In this document: piece after piece, positions 15,672 to 23,241 of the stretch
Position numbering within the stretch: the stretch's first letter is position 1
Layout of the letters: every line of letters begins with the position of its first letter
Notes under the pieces: model-generated
The model's database searches: none
Seen by the model: only the letters and a program-made list of their open reading frames with translations
What the model was told of the DNA's origin: nothing
Made by a program: the position numbers and the translations under genes
Assembly: GCA_020638495.1 (NCBI GenBank)
Contig: JACKIN010000001.1
Span: forward strand, 186,001 to 250,000
Source: Geminicoccaceae bacterium
Lineage (GTDB): Bacteria; Pseudomonadota; Alphaproteobacteria; Geminicoccales; Geminicoccaceae
Length of the DNA: 64,000 nucleotides
Reading direction: 5' to 3'

Positions 15672-16184
15672 TCATCGAGTGAAGCCCGGGAAGAGGTTGG
15701 CCGCGTAGCGCGCATGGCAGCCGGCGCAGGCCTCGACCACCTCCCCGAACAGCTCGCGCTGGCGGGCCTGCTCGCCCGCGCGGGCGGCTTCGGCGAGGCT
15801 GGCGGCGAGCTCGTGGAAGGCACGGTCGAGCTCGACGAATTCCGCTGGCGCGACGGCCAGCAAAGCCTGCATGTCGGCATCGGTCATCTGCTGCTCCAGG
15901 ATGAAGCTGTCGTGGATCGCCTGTGCCTTCTCGGCCACCACGGCGTCCTCGCCGCGCACCAGGGCGTCCAGGATCATCTGGGTGGCGCCGAGCACCGCCG
16001 CCATCTCCTCGAGCAGCATGGCGCGCACGTTCGGCGGCAGCAGGGGGCCGATGGCGTCGTCGGCATGCGCCGGCGAGGTCGGTGCCATGGCCGCCAGCCC
16101 GCCCACGAGCGCCAGCGCCAGCACCGCATTCGATCGGCGCTTCGGCGATTGCAGCGAATTGTCACGCCAGTGACGCGGTTCCAT
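15672..16184 (-). CDS. Cytochrome c' family protein
   Basis: A 170-residue secreted protein: an N-terminal signal (VLALALVGGLAAMAPTSPAHA, about 20-40), a helical body, and a C-terminal heme motif EACAGCHARYAANLFPGF (C153, C156, H157). The C-terminal CxxCHxxYR-like motif and helical character are typical of cytochromes c', which have five-coordinate heme and bind NO. In denitrifiers cytochrome c' protects against NO. It lies 72 bases after a 60-residue membrane gene, and both follow the box at 16519-16532. The basic N-terminal extension before the signal is long, so the true start may be later. Confidence 0.75.
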   Translation of the reverse strand: MEPRHWRDNSLQSPKRRSNAVLALALVGGLAAMAPTSPAHADDAIGPLLPPNVRAMLLEEMAAVLGATQMILDALVRGEDAVVAEKAQAIHDSFILEQQMTDADMQALLAVAPAEFVELDRAFHELAASLAEAARAGEQARQRELFGEVVEACAGCHARYAANLFPGFTR

Positions 16185-16256
16185 GGCCTCTCCCTTCCTT
16201 GCACGGACCGATCGCGAGACGACAAGCGGCTAGCTGAAACGATCGCATCGACCCGG

Positions 16257-16439
16257 TCAAGTGCCCAGGAACGATCGGATCAGCGCGAAGACCGGCAGCG
16301 CCAGCCCGAGGAGCAGGAGGAAGAAGATCACCGAGCGGTTCGGCAAGGGCCCGCCCCGCCGCCGCTCGACGAGGGCGAGAAGCCGGTCCGCGGCGAGGTA
16401 GAGCGTCCCTGCGACGACGGTGAAGAGAACGATCTCCAT
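16257..16439 (-). CDS. Small two-helix membrane protein
   Basis: A 60-residue protein with two hydrophobic stretches, IVLFTVVAGTLYLAADRLL (residues 3-21) and SVIFFLLLLGLALPVFALI (37-55), linked by a basic loop (VERRRGGPLPNR). I do not recognise a family. It is the first gene after the DNR box and precedes the cytochrome c' gene on the same strand. The ribosome site CCGGAGG lies 3-9 bases before the ATG. The start-to-stop length and codon bias look genuine. Its partner is unknown; a role in NO handling is inferred from position only. Confidence 0.6.
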   Translation of the reverse strand: MEIVLFTVVAGTLYLAADRLLALVERRRGGPLPNRSVIFFLLLLGLALPVFALIRSFLGT

Positions 16440-16489
16440 GCATACCTCCGGTTGCCATGCCTGCCCGGATGGGCTTCGATGGGGTGGGC

Positions 16490-16532
16490 CACCTAGGGGC
16501 CGGACGGGCTGCGCCTCCTTGATCGCGATCAA
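16490..16532 (-). promoter_or_regulatory. DNR/FNR box between the cytochrome c' unit and the dnr gene
   Basis: TTGATCGCGATCAA (16519-16532) matches the full FNR/NNR consensus TTGAT-N4-ATCAA. Reading the - strand, TAGGTG (16490-16495) lies 23 bases downstream, the same geometry as at the other two boxes, so activation of the 60-residue gene and cytochrome c' is likely. The dnr gene starts 69 bases away on the + strand, where no convincing -10 is found at class II distance. Autoregulation is therefore possible but less certain. Confidence 0.65.
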
Positions 16533-16601
16533 GGATCGGGGCACTCTCGGCGCTCGACGGTCCCCCGACGACAGGGCGGGTCGGCGCACAAGGGGGATGT
16601 G

Positions 16602-17375
16602 ATGGTGCATGCGTGTCGGCCACCCTTGGATCCGGGCGGCTCGCCGCCTTTGCGCGGGCTGGCTGCGGCCGACGCCGTGCGCCTCGCGCGGCTGCCGATG
16701 TTCGCCGATCTGGCGCAGGCCAAGCGTGCCGAGATCATCGAGGAGGCGAGCGTCGTTGCCGTCTCGCGCCGCACCGTGCTCTTCTACCAGGGCGAGCCCG
16801 CCACGCGCTTCTACGTCGTGCTCGACGGCTGCGTGATGCTGCACCGGGTCAGCCCCAACGGCCACCAGAGCGTCATCAGCCTGATCAACCGCGGCGAATC
16901 CTTCGCCGAGGCGGCGATGTTCGACTGCGCCGACTTCCCGGTCACCGCGACCGTCATCGCCGATGCCCGTCTGCTCGTCGTCACCGCCCAGTCCTTCCGC
17001 CGCCGGCTCATGTCCGACCCGTCCCTGGCGCTCAACATCCTGGCCTCGATGTCCCGCCAGATGCGCCGGCTGGTCGAGCAGATCGAGCAGCGCTCGTCGA
17101 GCTCGTCGACCGAGCGTCTGGCGCGCTTCCTTCTGCAGCTCTGCCCGGAGGACGTGGCCGCCACCGAGCTCGAGCTGCCGCTCGACAAGCAATTGATCGC
17201 CGGTGCGCTCGGCATGCAGCCCGAGACCTTCTCGCGCTGTCTCTCCCGCCTCAAGCCGCTCGGCGTGCGGGCGCACGGCAACCATGTCGAGATCGCCGAC
17301 ATCGCTGCCTTGCAGCGGCTCTGCTCCGGCGACGGCACCCCACGGATGCGGCCCGGCGGACCGGGCCGCCGCTGA
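16602..17375 (+). CDS. Crp/Fnr-family regulator, DNR type
   Basis: A 257-residue regulator. The cNMP-binding-like domain (about 30-150) includes LFYQGEPATRFYVVLDGCVMLHR and FAEAAMFDCADFPVTATVIAD; a dimer helix follows; the C-terminal helix-turn-helix reads DKQLIAGALGMQPETFSRCLSRLK (about 195-220). The ETFSRxLxRLK recognition helix is that of the Fnr/Dnr family, which reads TTGA half sites. The N-terminal Cys cluster of true FNR is absent, so oxygen sensing by a [4Fe-4S] cluster is unlikely; DNR-like NO sensing through heme is expected. AGGGGG precedes the ATG. A GTG three bases earlier is an alternative start. Confidence 0.85.
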   Translation: MVHACRPPLDPGGSPPLRGLAAADAVRLARLPMFADLAQAKRAEIIEEASVVAVSRRTVLFYQGEPATRFYVVLDGCVMLHRVSPNGHQSVISLINRGESFAEAAMFDCADFPVTATVIADARLLVVTAQSFRRRLMSDPSLALNILASMSRQMRRLVEQIEQRSSSSSTERLARFLLQLCPEDVAATELELPLDKQLIAGALGMQPETFSRCLSRLKPLGVRAHGNHVEIADIAALQRLCSGDGTPRMRPGGPGRR

Positions 17376-17379
17376 CCGG

Positions 17380-17922
17380 CTAGCGGCGGAGGAGGAAGAA
17401 GAAGGGCCGTGGCGAACGCCGCAGCTCCATCAGCCCGAGCACCCGGTCGGCGTCGATCCGGCGGAAATGGTCGGTGATCGGCTGCCGGTCGTAGACCATG
17501 GCCGCACTCGACCGGCCGCGAAAGACGCGCGTCTCCAGCTTCGCGGCCGGCCCGCGGGCGCGAAGCAGCGGGCGAAGGGCCCTGAACGCCGCCCTGACCG
17601 GGCGGCTGCGACTGAAGCCCGGCAGGCGGAGCGCCAGCCCGACCGGCAGCCAGGCCGGCTCGAGGGCCACGGGCACGCCCAAGGGGCCCCGGAAGAGCAG
17701 CGGGTGCACGCGATCGACGGCCTCGAATTCCTTGCCCTGCCAGCCGAGCACCTCGAGCAGGCCGTCGAGCGGGTGGCCGGTCGGCAGGCTGCACCCCCGC
17801 CAGCTTCCGAGCATGGCCTCGGGCTCGAGGCCCGGTAGCGCGTCGAAGCGGTCGAGGGCCGCCGCCGGGTCGATCGCCCGGGCCCGCCAGGCCAGGAGCC
17901 AGCCGGGTGCGGCGGCCGGCAC
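17380..17922 (-). CDS. GXWXG/DUF4334 domain protein
   Basis: A 180-residue protein. The N-terminal half has GSWRGCSLPTGHPLDGLL, the GxWxG signature, with LGWQGKEF and HPLLFRG; the C-terminal half (KLETRVFRGRSSAAMVYDRQPITDHFR, then LGLMELR) matches DUF4334. Family members are widespread and lack a proved function; lipid- or steroid-like ligand binding has been guessed. It ends convergent with dnr, 4 bases apart, and its start precedes nothing obvious. The gene lies 4 bases downstream of idnD on the same strand, so it may be the tail of that operon. The product ends in an Arg/Phe-rich run. Confidence 0.75.
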   Translation of the reverse strand: MPAAAPGWLLAWRARAIDPAAALDRFDALPGLEPEAMLGSWRGCSLPTGHPLDGLLEVLGWQGKEFEAVDRVHPLLFRGPLGVPVALEPAWLPVGLALRLPGFSRSRPVRAAFRALRPLLRARGPAAKLETRVFRGRSSAAMVYDRQPITDHFRRIDADRVLGLMELRRSPRPFFFLLRR

Positions 17923-17926
17923 GTGC

Positions 17927-18967
17927 CTACGAGGCGAGCGTGAGCTGGACCTTCACCGCCCTGCTGCGGTCGCCGGCGAGCTCGAAGGCGTCCCTGGCGT
18001 CCTCGATCGGGAAATCGCCGGTCAGGATCGGCGTCGGGTCGATCCGGCCCTCGTCGATCAGCCGGACGGCCAGGGCGAACTCGGGGTGGAAACGGTGCGT
18101 GCCAACGAGCTCGATCTCCTTGGAGACGATGAGGTTGAGCGGCACCGCCACGTCGCCGGTGACGCCCACCTGGACGATCCGGCCCATGGGCCGCGTCGTC
18201 TCGATCGCGGTGCGGATGGCAGGTGCGGCGGCCGAGCACTCGAAGGTGACGTCGAAACACCCCTTGTCGGCCTTGAATTCGTCCATCGCCCCGGCCTCGC
18301 GCGAAAGGTTGACCGCGCGCGTGGCGCCCATGGCCATGGCGGCGGCGAGCGTGGCGTCGTGCAGGTCGGTGACGACGATCTCGGCGGCCCCGCCCGTGGC
18401 CGCGGCGGCGACGCAGAGGCTGCCGATGGGGCCGGCGCCGGTGACCAGCACGCGCCGGCCCCTGAGGTCGCCCGCCCGGCTCCGGGCGTGCAGGCAGACC
18501 GCCAGCGGCTCGGCGCAGGCGGCCTTGGCGAGGCTCGTTCCGGCACCGACCGGCACGCATTGCGCGGCCTCGACGACGAGGCGCTCGCGGAACAGGCCCT
18601 GCTCGTGCGGGAAGCGCATGGCCGAGCCGCGAAAGCGCATCTGCAGGCAATGCTGGGGCTTCCCCTCCTGGCAGTAGCCGCACTCGCCGCAGGGCCGGCT
18701 CGGGTTGACGGCCACCTTCGTGCCGATGGCGAGATCGACGCCGGGGCCGACCGCCTCGACCGTGCCGGCGGCCTCGTGACCGAGGATGATCGGCTCCTGC
18801 ACCCGGATCGGGCCGAAGCCGCCATGCTGGTAGTAGTGCAGGTCGGAGCCGCAGATGCCGCCCGCCCCCATGCGCAGGCGCACCTCGCCCGGGCCGGGTG
18901 CCGCGACATCGATGCTCTCGATGCGGATGTCGCCTTGGGCATGGAGACGGCAGACGCGGGTTTGCAT
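17927..18967 (-). CDS. idnD: Zinc-dependent L-idonate 5-dehydrogenase-like enzyme
   Basis: A 346-residue medium-chain alcohol dehydrogenase. The catalytic zinc site is GGICGSDLHYY plus GHEAAGTVEAVG. The structural zinc site has PCGECGYCQEGKPQHC. The Rossmann motif is VTGAGPIGSLC. Closest type is L-idonate 5-dehydrogenase, which oxidises L-idonate to 5-keto-D-gluconate. Sorbitol or threonine dehydrogenases are alternatives. It follows a TRAP transporter and lies opposite uxuA/uxuB, so a role in sugar-acid catabolism is well supported. It starts 13 bases after dctM. Confidence 0.8.
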   Translation of the reverse strand: MQTRVCRLHAQGDIRIESIDVAAPGPGEVRLRMGAGGICGSDLHYYQHGGFGPIRVQEPIILGHEAAGTVEAVGPGVDLAIGTKVAVNPSRPCGECGYCQEGKPQHCLQMRFRGSAMRFPHEQGLFRERLVVEAAQCVPVGAGTSLAKAACAEPLAVCLHARSRAGDLRGRRVLVTGAGPIGSLCVAAAATGGAAEIVVTDLHDATLAAAMAMGATRAVNLSREAGAMDEFKADKGCFDVTFECSAAAPAIRTAIETTRPMGRIVQVGVTGDVAVPLNLIVSKEIELVGTHRFHPEFALAVRLIDEGRIDPTPILTGDFPIEDARDAFELAGDRSRAVKVQLTLAS

Positions 18968-18980
18968 GGGTTGGCCTTTC

Positions 18981-20258
18981 CTAGGGCATGAGGACGGAGG
19001 GCAGCCAGGTCGCGATCGGCGGCACGTAGGAGACCAGCAGGAGCACCAGGATGTTGGTCAGCAGGAACGGGGTGATGGCGACGATGACGGGGGTCAGAGG
19101 GAGCTTGGCGATGTTGGCGCAGATGAAGAGGCAGACACCCACAGGCGGCGTGGTCAGGCCGATCATCAGGTTGAGCACGGCGAAGGTGGCGAAGTGCAGG
19201 GGGTCGATGCCGACCCCCTGGGCCAGCGCCAGGAGCGGGACGAAGAGGATGATCAGGGCCGCGATCGTCTCCATGAACATGCCGACGAAGAGCAGCAGCA
19301 GGTTGATCAGGAGAATCACCAGGTACTTGTTGTCGGTGACCGAGAGCACGGCGTCGGCGATCATCTGCGGGATGCGCTCGGAGACGAGGATCCAGCCGAA
19401 GACATTGGCGAAGCCGACGAGGGCGAGGATCGCCGCCGAGGAGATGGCGCTGTCGATGAAGATCCTGGGCACGAGCCTGATCGGCAGCTCGCGGTAGATC
19501 AGGAGGCCGACCGCGAGGGCGTAGACGCTGGCGACGATGGCGGTCTCGGTGGGCGTGGCGAGGCCGGTGAGCAGGCCGCCGATGATCAGGGCGGTCATGG
19601 CGATTGCCCAGAAGGCGCCCATGAACGACCGGGCGAGCTCGCCGAAGCCGGCCCAGGCCTGGCGCGGGAAATCGCGCCGCACGGCGATGATGTAGCAGGT
19701 CACCATCATGGCGAGGCCCATGAGGATGCCCGGCACGGCGCCTGCGAGGAACATCTTGCCGACCGAGATGCCGGAGAGGGCGCCTACGATGATCATCGGC
19801 ACCGAGGGCGGGATGATCGGCCCGACGGTGGACGATGCGGCAGTGATGGCGGCTGAGAAATCAGCAGGATAGCCGGCCTTCTTCATGCCGGGTATCATCA
19901 TCCCGCCGATCGAGGCGGCATCGGCCACGGCGGTGCCCGAGATGCCGCCGAAGAGCATCGAGCCCGCGACATTGGTCAGCCCCAGGCCGCCGCGCATCCA
20001 GCCGACCAGCGCGTTGGCGAAGCGGATGATGCGCTCGGTGATCCCGCCCGAGTTCATGAGGTTGCCGGCGAGGATGAAGCCCGGGATGCAGAGCAGGACG
20101 AAGACGTCCATGCCGGCATACATCTTCTGCGGGATCGAGACGAGCGGGATGCCCTCGAGCAGGAGATAGGCGGCCGAGGCGAGGCCGAGCGTTACGGCCA
20201 CCGGCACGCCGATGACCAGGCCCAGGACGAAGACGCCGATCAGGACGGTGAGTCCCAT
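18981..20258 (-). CDS. TRAP transporter large permease (DctM type)
   Basis: A 425-residue membrane protein with about twelve helices, the ion-coupled channel of a tripartite TRAP transporter. Family motifs are visible: GIPLVSIPQKMYAGMDVF, FGGISGTAVADAASIGGMMIP and IIPPSVPMIIVGALSGISVG. It lies 2 bases after the small permease and after the binding protein, in the normal P-Q-M order. Adjacent hexuronate genes suggest a sugar-acid substrate such as idonate, galacturonate or a related aldonate. Length is standard for DctM. Confidence 0.9.
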   Translation of the reverse strand: MGLTVLIGVFVLGLVIGVPVAVTLGLASAAYLLLEGIPLVSIPQKMYAGMDVFVLLCIPGFILAGNLMNSGGITERIIRFANALVGWMRGGLGLTNVAGSMLFGGISGTAVADAASIGGMMIPGMKKAGYPADFSAAITAASSTVGPIIPPSVPMIIVGALSGISVGKMFLAGAVPGILMGLAMMVTCYIIAVRRDFPRQAWAGFGELARSFMGAFWAIAMTALIIGGLLTGLATPTETAIVASVYALAVGLLIYRELPIRLVPRIFIDSAISSAAILALVGFANVFGWILVSERIPQMIADAVLSVTDNKYLVILLINLLLLFVGMFMETIAALIILFVPLLALAQGVGIDPLHFATFAVLNLMIGLTTPPVGVCLFICANIAKLPLTPVIVAITPFLLTNILVLLLVSYVPPIATWLPSVLMP

Positions 20259-20260
20259 GG

Positions 20261-20776
20261 TCAGCTCTCCTCCGCCTGGACGGGCCGGCCATCGCTGGCG
20301 CCGGACAGCATGCGGAGCACGCGAAGGGCGGCGAAGACGAGGAGCGACAGGAGCAGGACCAGGATGCTGGCGTGGATGAAGTCCATCCGCCAGCCGAGCG
20401 CCGGCGAGGTCTGCATGACGCCGATCGAGGTGTAGCGCCAGGCCGGCCAGAGCAGGATGGCGCAGAGCACCGCCGTCGCCAGCGCCGAGACCAGGCGCAG
20501 GAGCCAGGGCAGCCGGCCGGGCAGCGCCTCGCAGACCAGGTCGACATTGACGAGGTCGCCCGAGCGGAAGGACAGCCCCGCGCCGAAGGCGGCGAGGTAG
20601 AGCAGCGCGAAGCGGGTCAGCTCCTCGGTCCAGACCGGCGAGGAATTGAACACCGAGCGACCCAGCACCTGGATCAGCACGGCGACGCAGAGCACCAGAA
20701 AGGCGATGCCGACCGCTGCCCGCACCACGCCCATGACGATACCCATCGAGCCCTTGTCACGCATGGGGTCCCCCAT
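20261..20776 (-). CDS. TRAP transporter small permease (DctQ type)
   Basis: A 171-residue four-helix membrane protein: RAAVGIAFLVLCVAVLIQVLGR, WTEELTRFALLYLAAFGAGL (the WxEExxR motif of DctQ), and two further helices. It pairs with the large permease. Two starts are possible: ATG at 20776, and ATG at 20764, which has GGGGGA four bases upstream. I keep the longer one. The substrate should be that of the neighbouring binding protein. The C-terminus (SDGRPVQAEES) is polar and cytoplasmic. Confidence 0.86.
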   Translation of the reverse strand: MGDPMRDKGSMGIVMGVVRAAVGIAFLVLCVAVLIQVLGRSVFNSSPVWTEELTRFALLYLAAFGAGLSFRSGDLVNVDLVCEALPGRLPWLLRLVSALATAVLCAILLWPAWRYTSIGVMQTSPALGWRMDFIHASILVLLLSLLVFAALRVLRMLSGASDGRPVQAEES

Positions 20777-20807
20777 CCATCGACACCACCTGAAACGGTC
20801 GAGGTCG

Positions 20808-20834
20808 GCGGCGCCACGGGCTGCGTGGCGCCGC
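20808..20834 (-). terminator. Intercistronic stem-loop after the TRAP binding-protein gene
   Basis: An 11-bp perfect stem (GGCGGCGCCACG-type arm) closes a 5-base loop, between the stop of the binding-protein gene and the start of dctQ. There is no T-run, so it is more likely a transcript stabiliser or partial terminator that keeps binding protein above permease. Two other binding-protein genes in this window have the same arrangement. Confidence 0.5.
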
Positions 20835-20851
20835 GCCTGTCGAGCGGACGG

Positions 20852-21829
20852 TCAGTTGGCGAAGAGGTCTTCGACCACCGGCTGAATGTCCGCGTTGACA
20901 TTGGCGAGCACGGCATCCTTGGCCTTGGCGGCGAAGGCGGCGTGATCCACCTCGACGAACTCCATGCCGGCCGCCTCGAGGTCGGCGACGAGCTGCTTCT
21001 CGTCGGCGAGGAAGAGCTCGCGCTCGTAGGCCTGCGTGCGCCGGCCGGCCTCGAGCACCGCCTCCTGGTCCTCGGCCGAGAGGTTGCCGAACGCCATCTC
21101 CGAGATGGTGAGGTAGATCCAGGAGCGGACGTGCTCGGTCAGGTTGACGTAGTCCTGCACCTCGGCGAAGCTCGCCGACTTGATCAGCGCCAGCGGGTTC
21201 TCCTGCGCCTCGATCGTGCCGTTCTGCAGCGAGGTGAAGACCTCGGAGAACGCCATCGGCGTCGGCTGGGCGCCGAGCGCGCTCCAGACGTCGACGAAGA
21301 GCGGCACGTTCGGCACGCGCATCTTCAGGTTGTTCAGGTCGTCGGGGCTCTTGATCGGGCGGTTGCTGGTCAGGTTGCGCGGGCCGCGGGCGAAATAGGC
21401 GATGGGGCGGATCTGCGCCTTCTCGACGATCTGCGCCTCGATCTGGTCGCCGATCTCGCCGCCGGCGACGCTGTCCATGTCCTCGAGCGAGCTGTAGGCG
21501 TAAGGCACGGCCAGGAGCGCCGCCATCGGCGCCCAGTTCTGCAGGCTCTCGCCGGTGATGGTCATGTCGGCGGTGCCGAGCTGCATGCCGTTGATCAGGT
21601 CCATTTCCTTGCCGAGCGATTCGTTCGGGAAGACCTGGACCTCGATACGGCCGTCGGTCAGCGTGGCGACCTCCTCGCCGAACTTGAGCGCCGCCTTGTG
21701 CCAGATGTTGTCCTCGTTGGCGAGGTGACCGAGCTTGAGCGTCACCTCGGCGGCCAGGCTGGTGTTGGCCATGAGGACGCCGAGCATGGCGCCGAGCAGC
21801 GCTGCCCGGCGCGTTCCTGCGAGCTGCAT
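20852..21829 (-). CDS. TRAP transporter substrate-binding protein (DctP type)
   Basis: A 325-residue periplasmic protein with a signal peptide (MQLAGTRRAALLGAMLGVLM..SLAAEV). DctP features include LKLGHLANEDNIWHKAALKFGEEVATLTDGRIEVQVFPN and IYFARGPRNLTSNRPIKSPDDLNNLKMRVPNVP, where the Arg near residue 150 binds the carboxylate of the ligand. The start at 21829 follows GAGGAATTCTC; a longer reading from 21898 has no ribosome site. The hexuronate/idonate surroundings suggest a sugar acid. The gene is divergent from uxuA across a 194-base control region. Confidence 0.88.
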   Translation of the reverse strand: MQLAGTRRAALLGAMLGVLMANTSLAAEVTLKLGHLANEDNIWHKAALKFGEEVATLTDGRIEVQVFPNESLGKEMDLINGMQLGTADMTITGESLQNWAPMAALLAVPYAYSSLEDMDSVAGGEIGDQIEAQIVEKAQIRPIAYFARGPRNLTSNRPIKSPDDLNNLKMRVPNVPLFVDVWSALGAQPTPMAFSEVFTSLQNGTIEAQENPLALIKSASFAEVQDYVNLTEHVRSWIYLTISEMAFGNLSAEDQEAVLEAGRRTQAYERELFLADEKQLVADLEAAGMEFVEVDHAAFAAKAKDAVLANVNADIQPVVEDLFAN

Positions 21830-21958
21830 GAGAATTCCTCCGCGTGTCTGATGTTGCTGGTGCGGGGCGGGTCGCGGCATCGCGGGCTGGGCGTCCATTT
21901 GTCGACCTCCCTACCGCGACGACGGCTCGTCGCCTGGGCCGCGTGTAGAGCGAACTTC

Positions 21959-21973
21959 CATACTAGTCAACAG
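21959..21973. promoter_or_regulatory. Candidate GntR operator in the dctP/uxuA divergent region
   Basis: CATACTAGTCAACAG lies between the divergent TRAP operon and uxuA. The same two blocks, CATACTA and CAACAG, occur 44 bases before the local GntR gene (25481-25498), separated there by five bases rather than two. A shared word before both the regulator and its probable targets is what an operator would look like. The variable spacing weakens the case. Confidence 0.35.
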
Positions 21974-22023
21974 TAAAAGAATCTGCTACGCCATCCCTCG
22001 TGAACGCGCGGAGGAGGAAGCGA

Positions 22024-23241
22024 ATGCGACAGACATGGCGGTGGTTCGGCCCCAAGGACCTGGTCTCGATCGACGACATGCTTCAGGCGGGCGTCGAGGG
22101 CGTGGTCTCGGCCCTGCACCACGTCCCGACCGGGGCCGTCTGGAGCCCGGCCGAGATCGAGCAGCGGCAGGCGGAGATCGGCCGCCGGCGTGACGGCACG
22201 CCCTCGGGCCTCGCCTGGGAGGTGGTCGAGAGCCTGCCCGTCTCCGAGGACGTCAAGAAGCAGAAGGGCGAATGGCGCGCCCATCTCGCCAATTACGGCG
22301 AGAGCCTGAGAAACCTGGCGGCCGCCGGCATCGAGGTGGTCTGCTACAACTTCATGCCGGTGCTCGACTGGACCCGCACCGACCTCACCTACAAGGTCGC
22401 GCATGGCGGCACCTGCATGCGTTTCGACCTCGTCGACTTCGCCGCCTTCGATCTCTTCATCCTGGAGCGGCGGGGTGCGGCGGAGGACTATCCCGAGACC
22501 GTGCGGGAGGCTGCGGCCGAGCGCTTCGCCGGCATGGACGACGGCCAGAAGGAGCAGCTCACCGGCAACATCGCCTTCGGCCTACCCGGTGCCGCCGAGA
22601 CCATGACCCTCGACGACCTGCGCCGGCACCTCGCCGAGTACGGTGCGATCTCGGCCGAGACGCTGCGCTCGCACTTCACGGCCTTCCTCGAGGCGGTCGT
22701 GCCGGTCGCCGAGGAGGTCGGCATCAGGCTCTGCTGCCACCCCGACGACCCACCGTTTCCGCTCCTGGGCCTGCCCCGGGTCATGTCGACCGAAGCCGAC
22801 TACGCGGCGATCATGCAGGCGGTCGACAGCCCCGCCAACGGCATCACGCTCTGCTCGGGCTCGCTCGGCGCCCGGCCGGACAACGACCTGCCCGGCATGA
22901 TGGAGCGCCTCGGCGATCGCGTGCATTTCCTCCATCTGCGCAACGTCTACCGCGAGAGCGACCAGGTCCAGGGCTCCTTCTACGAGGACGAGCACCTGGC
23001 CGGCGCCACCGACATGGTGGCGCTGCTCGCCGCCGTGATCGCCGAGGAGCGCCGTCGCAAGGCCGCCGGCCGCCGGGATCACACGATCCCCATGCGGCCC
23101 GACCACGGCCAGGACATCCTCGACGATCTCGGCCGCCGGGCGCAGCCCGGCTACCCGTCGATCGGCCGCCTCAAGGGCCTGGCCGAGCTGCGCGGCGTCA
23201 TGACAGCGCTCTCCCACCCCCGGTGGGGCATGGCGTCTTGA
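22024..23241 (+). CDS. uxuA: Mannonate dehydratase
   Basis: A 405-residue enzyme that converts D-mannonate to 2-keto-3-deoxygluconate. The N-terminus WRWFGPKDLVSIDDMLQAGVEGVVSALHH, the CYNFMPVLDWTRTDL motif, LCCHPDDPPFPLLGLPRV, FLHLRNVYRE and PMRPDHGQDI are characteristic of UxuA and include the metal-binding Cys/His residues. GGAGGAGGAAG stands just before the ATG at 22024; an in-frame GTG at 22000 is less likely. It is coupled to uxuB through a TTGA stop/start overlap. Together they convert fructuronate through mannonate to KDG in glucuronate breakdown. Confidence 0.93.
   Translation: MRQTWRWFGPKDLVSIDDMLQAGVEGVVSALHHVPTGAVWSPAEIEQRQAEIGRRRDGTPSGLAWEVVESLPVSEDVKKQKGEWRAHLANYGESLRNLAAAGIEVVCYNFMPVLDWTRTDLTYKVAHGGTCMRFDLVDFAAFDLFILERRGAAEDYPETVREAAAERFAGMDDGQKEQLTGNIAFGLPGAAETMTLDDLRRHLAEYGAISAETLRSHFTAFLEAVVPVAEEVGIRLCCHPDDPPFPLLGLPRVMSTEADYAAIMQAVDSPANGITLCSGSLGARPDNDLPGMMERLGDRVHFLHLRNVYRESDQVQGSFYEDEHLAGATDMVALLAAVIAEERRRKAAGRRDHTIPMRPDHGQDILDDLGRRAQPGYPSIGRLKGLAELRGVMTALSHPRWGMAS

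Noticed and set aside
16245..16260. A fourth DNR box near CGACCCGGTCAAG before cytochrome c'
   Set aside because: Only the right half (GTCAA) fits; the left half is shifted by a base, so it is not a real box.
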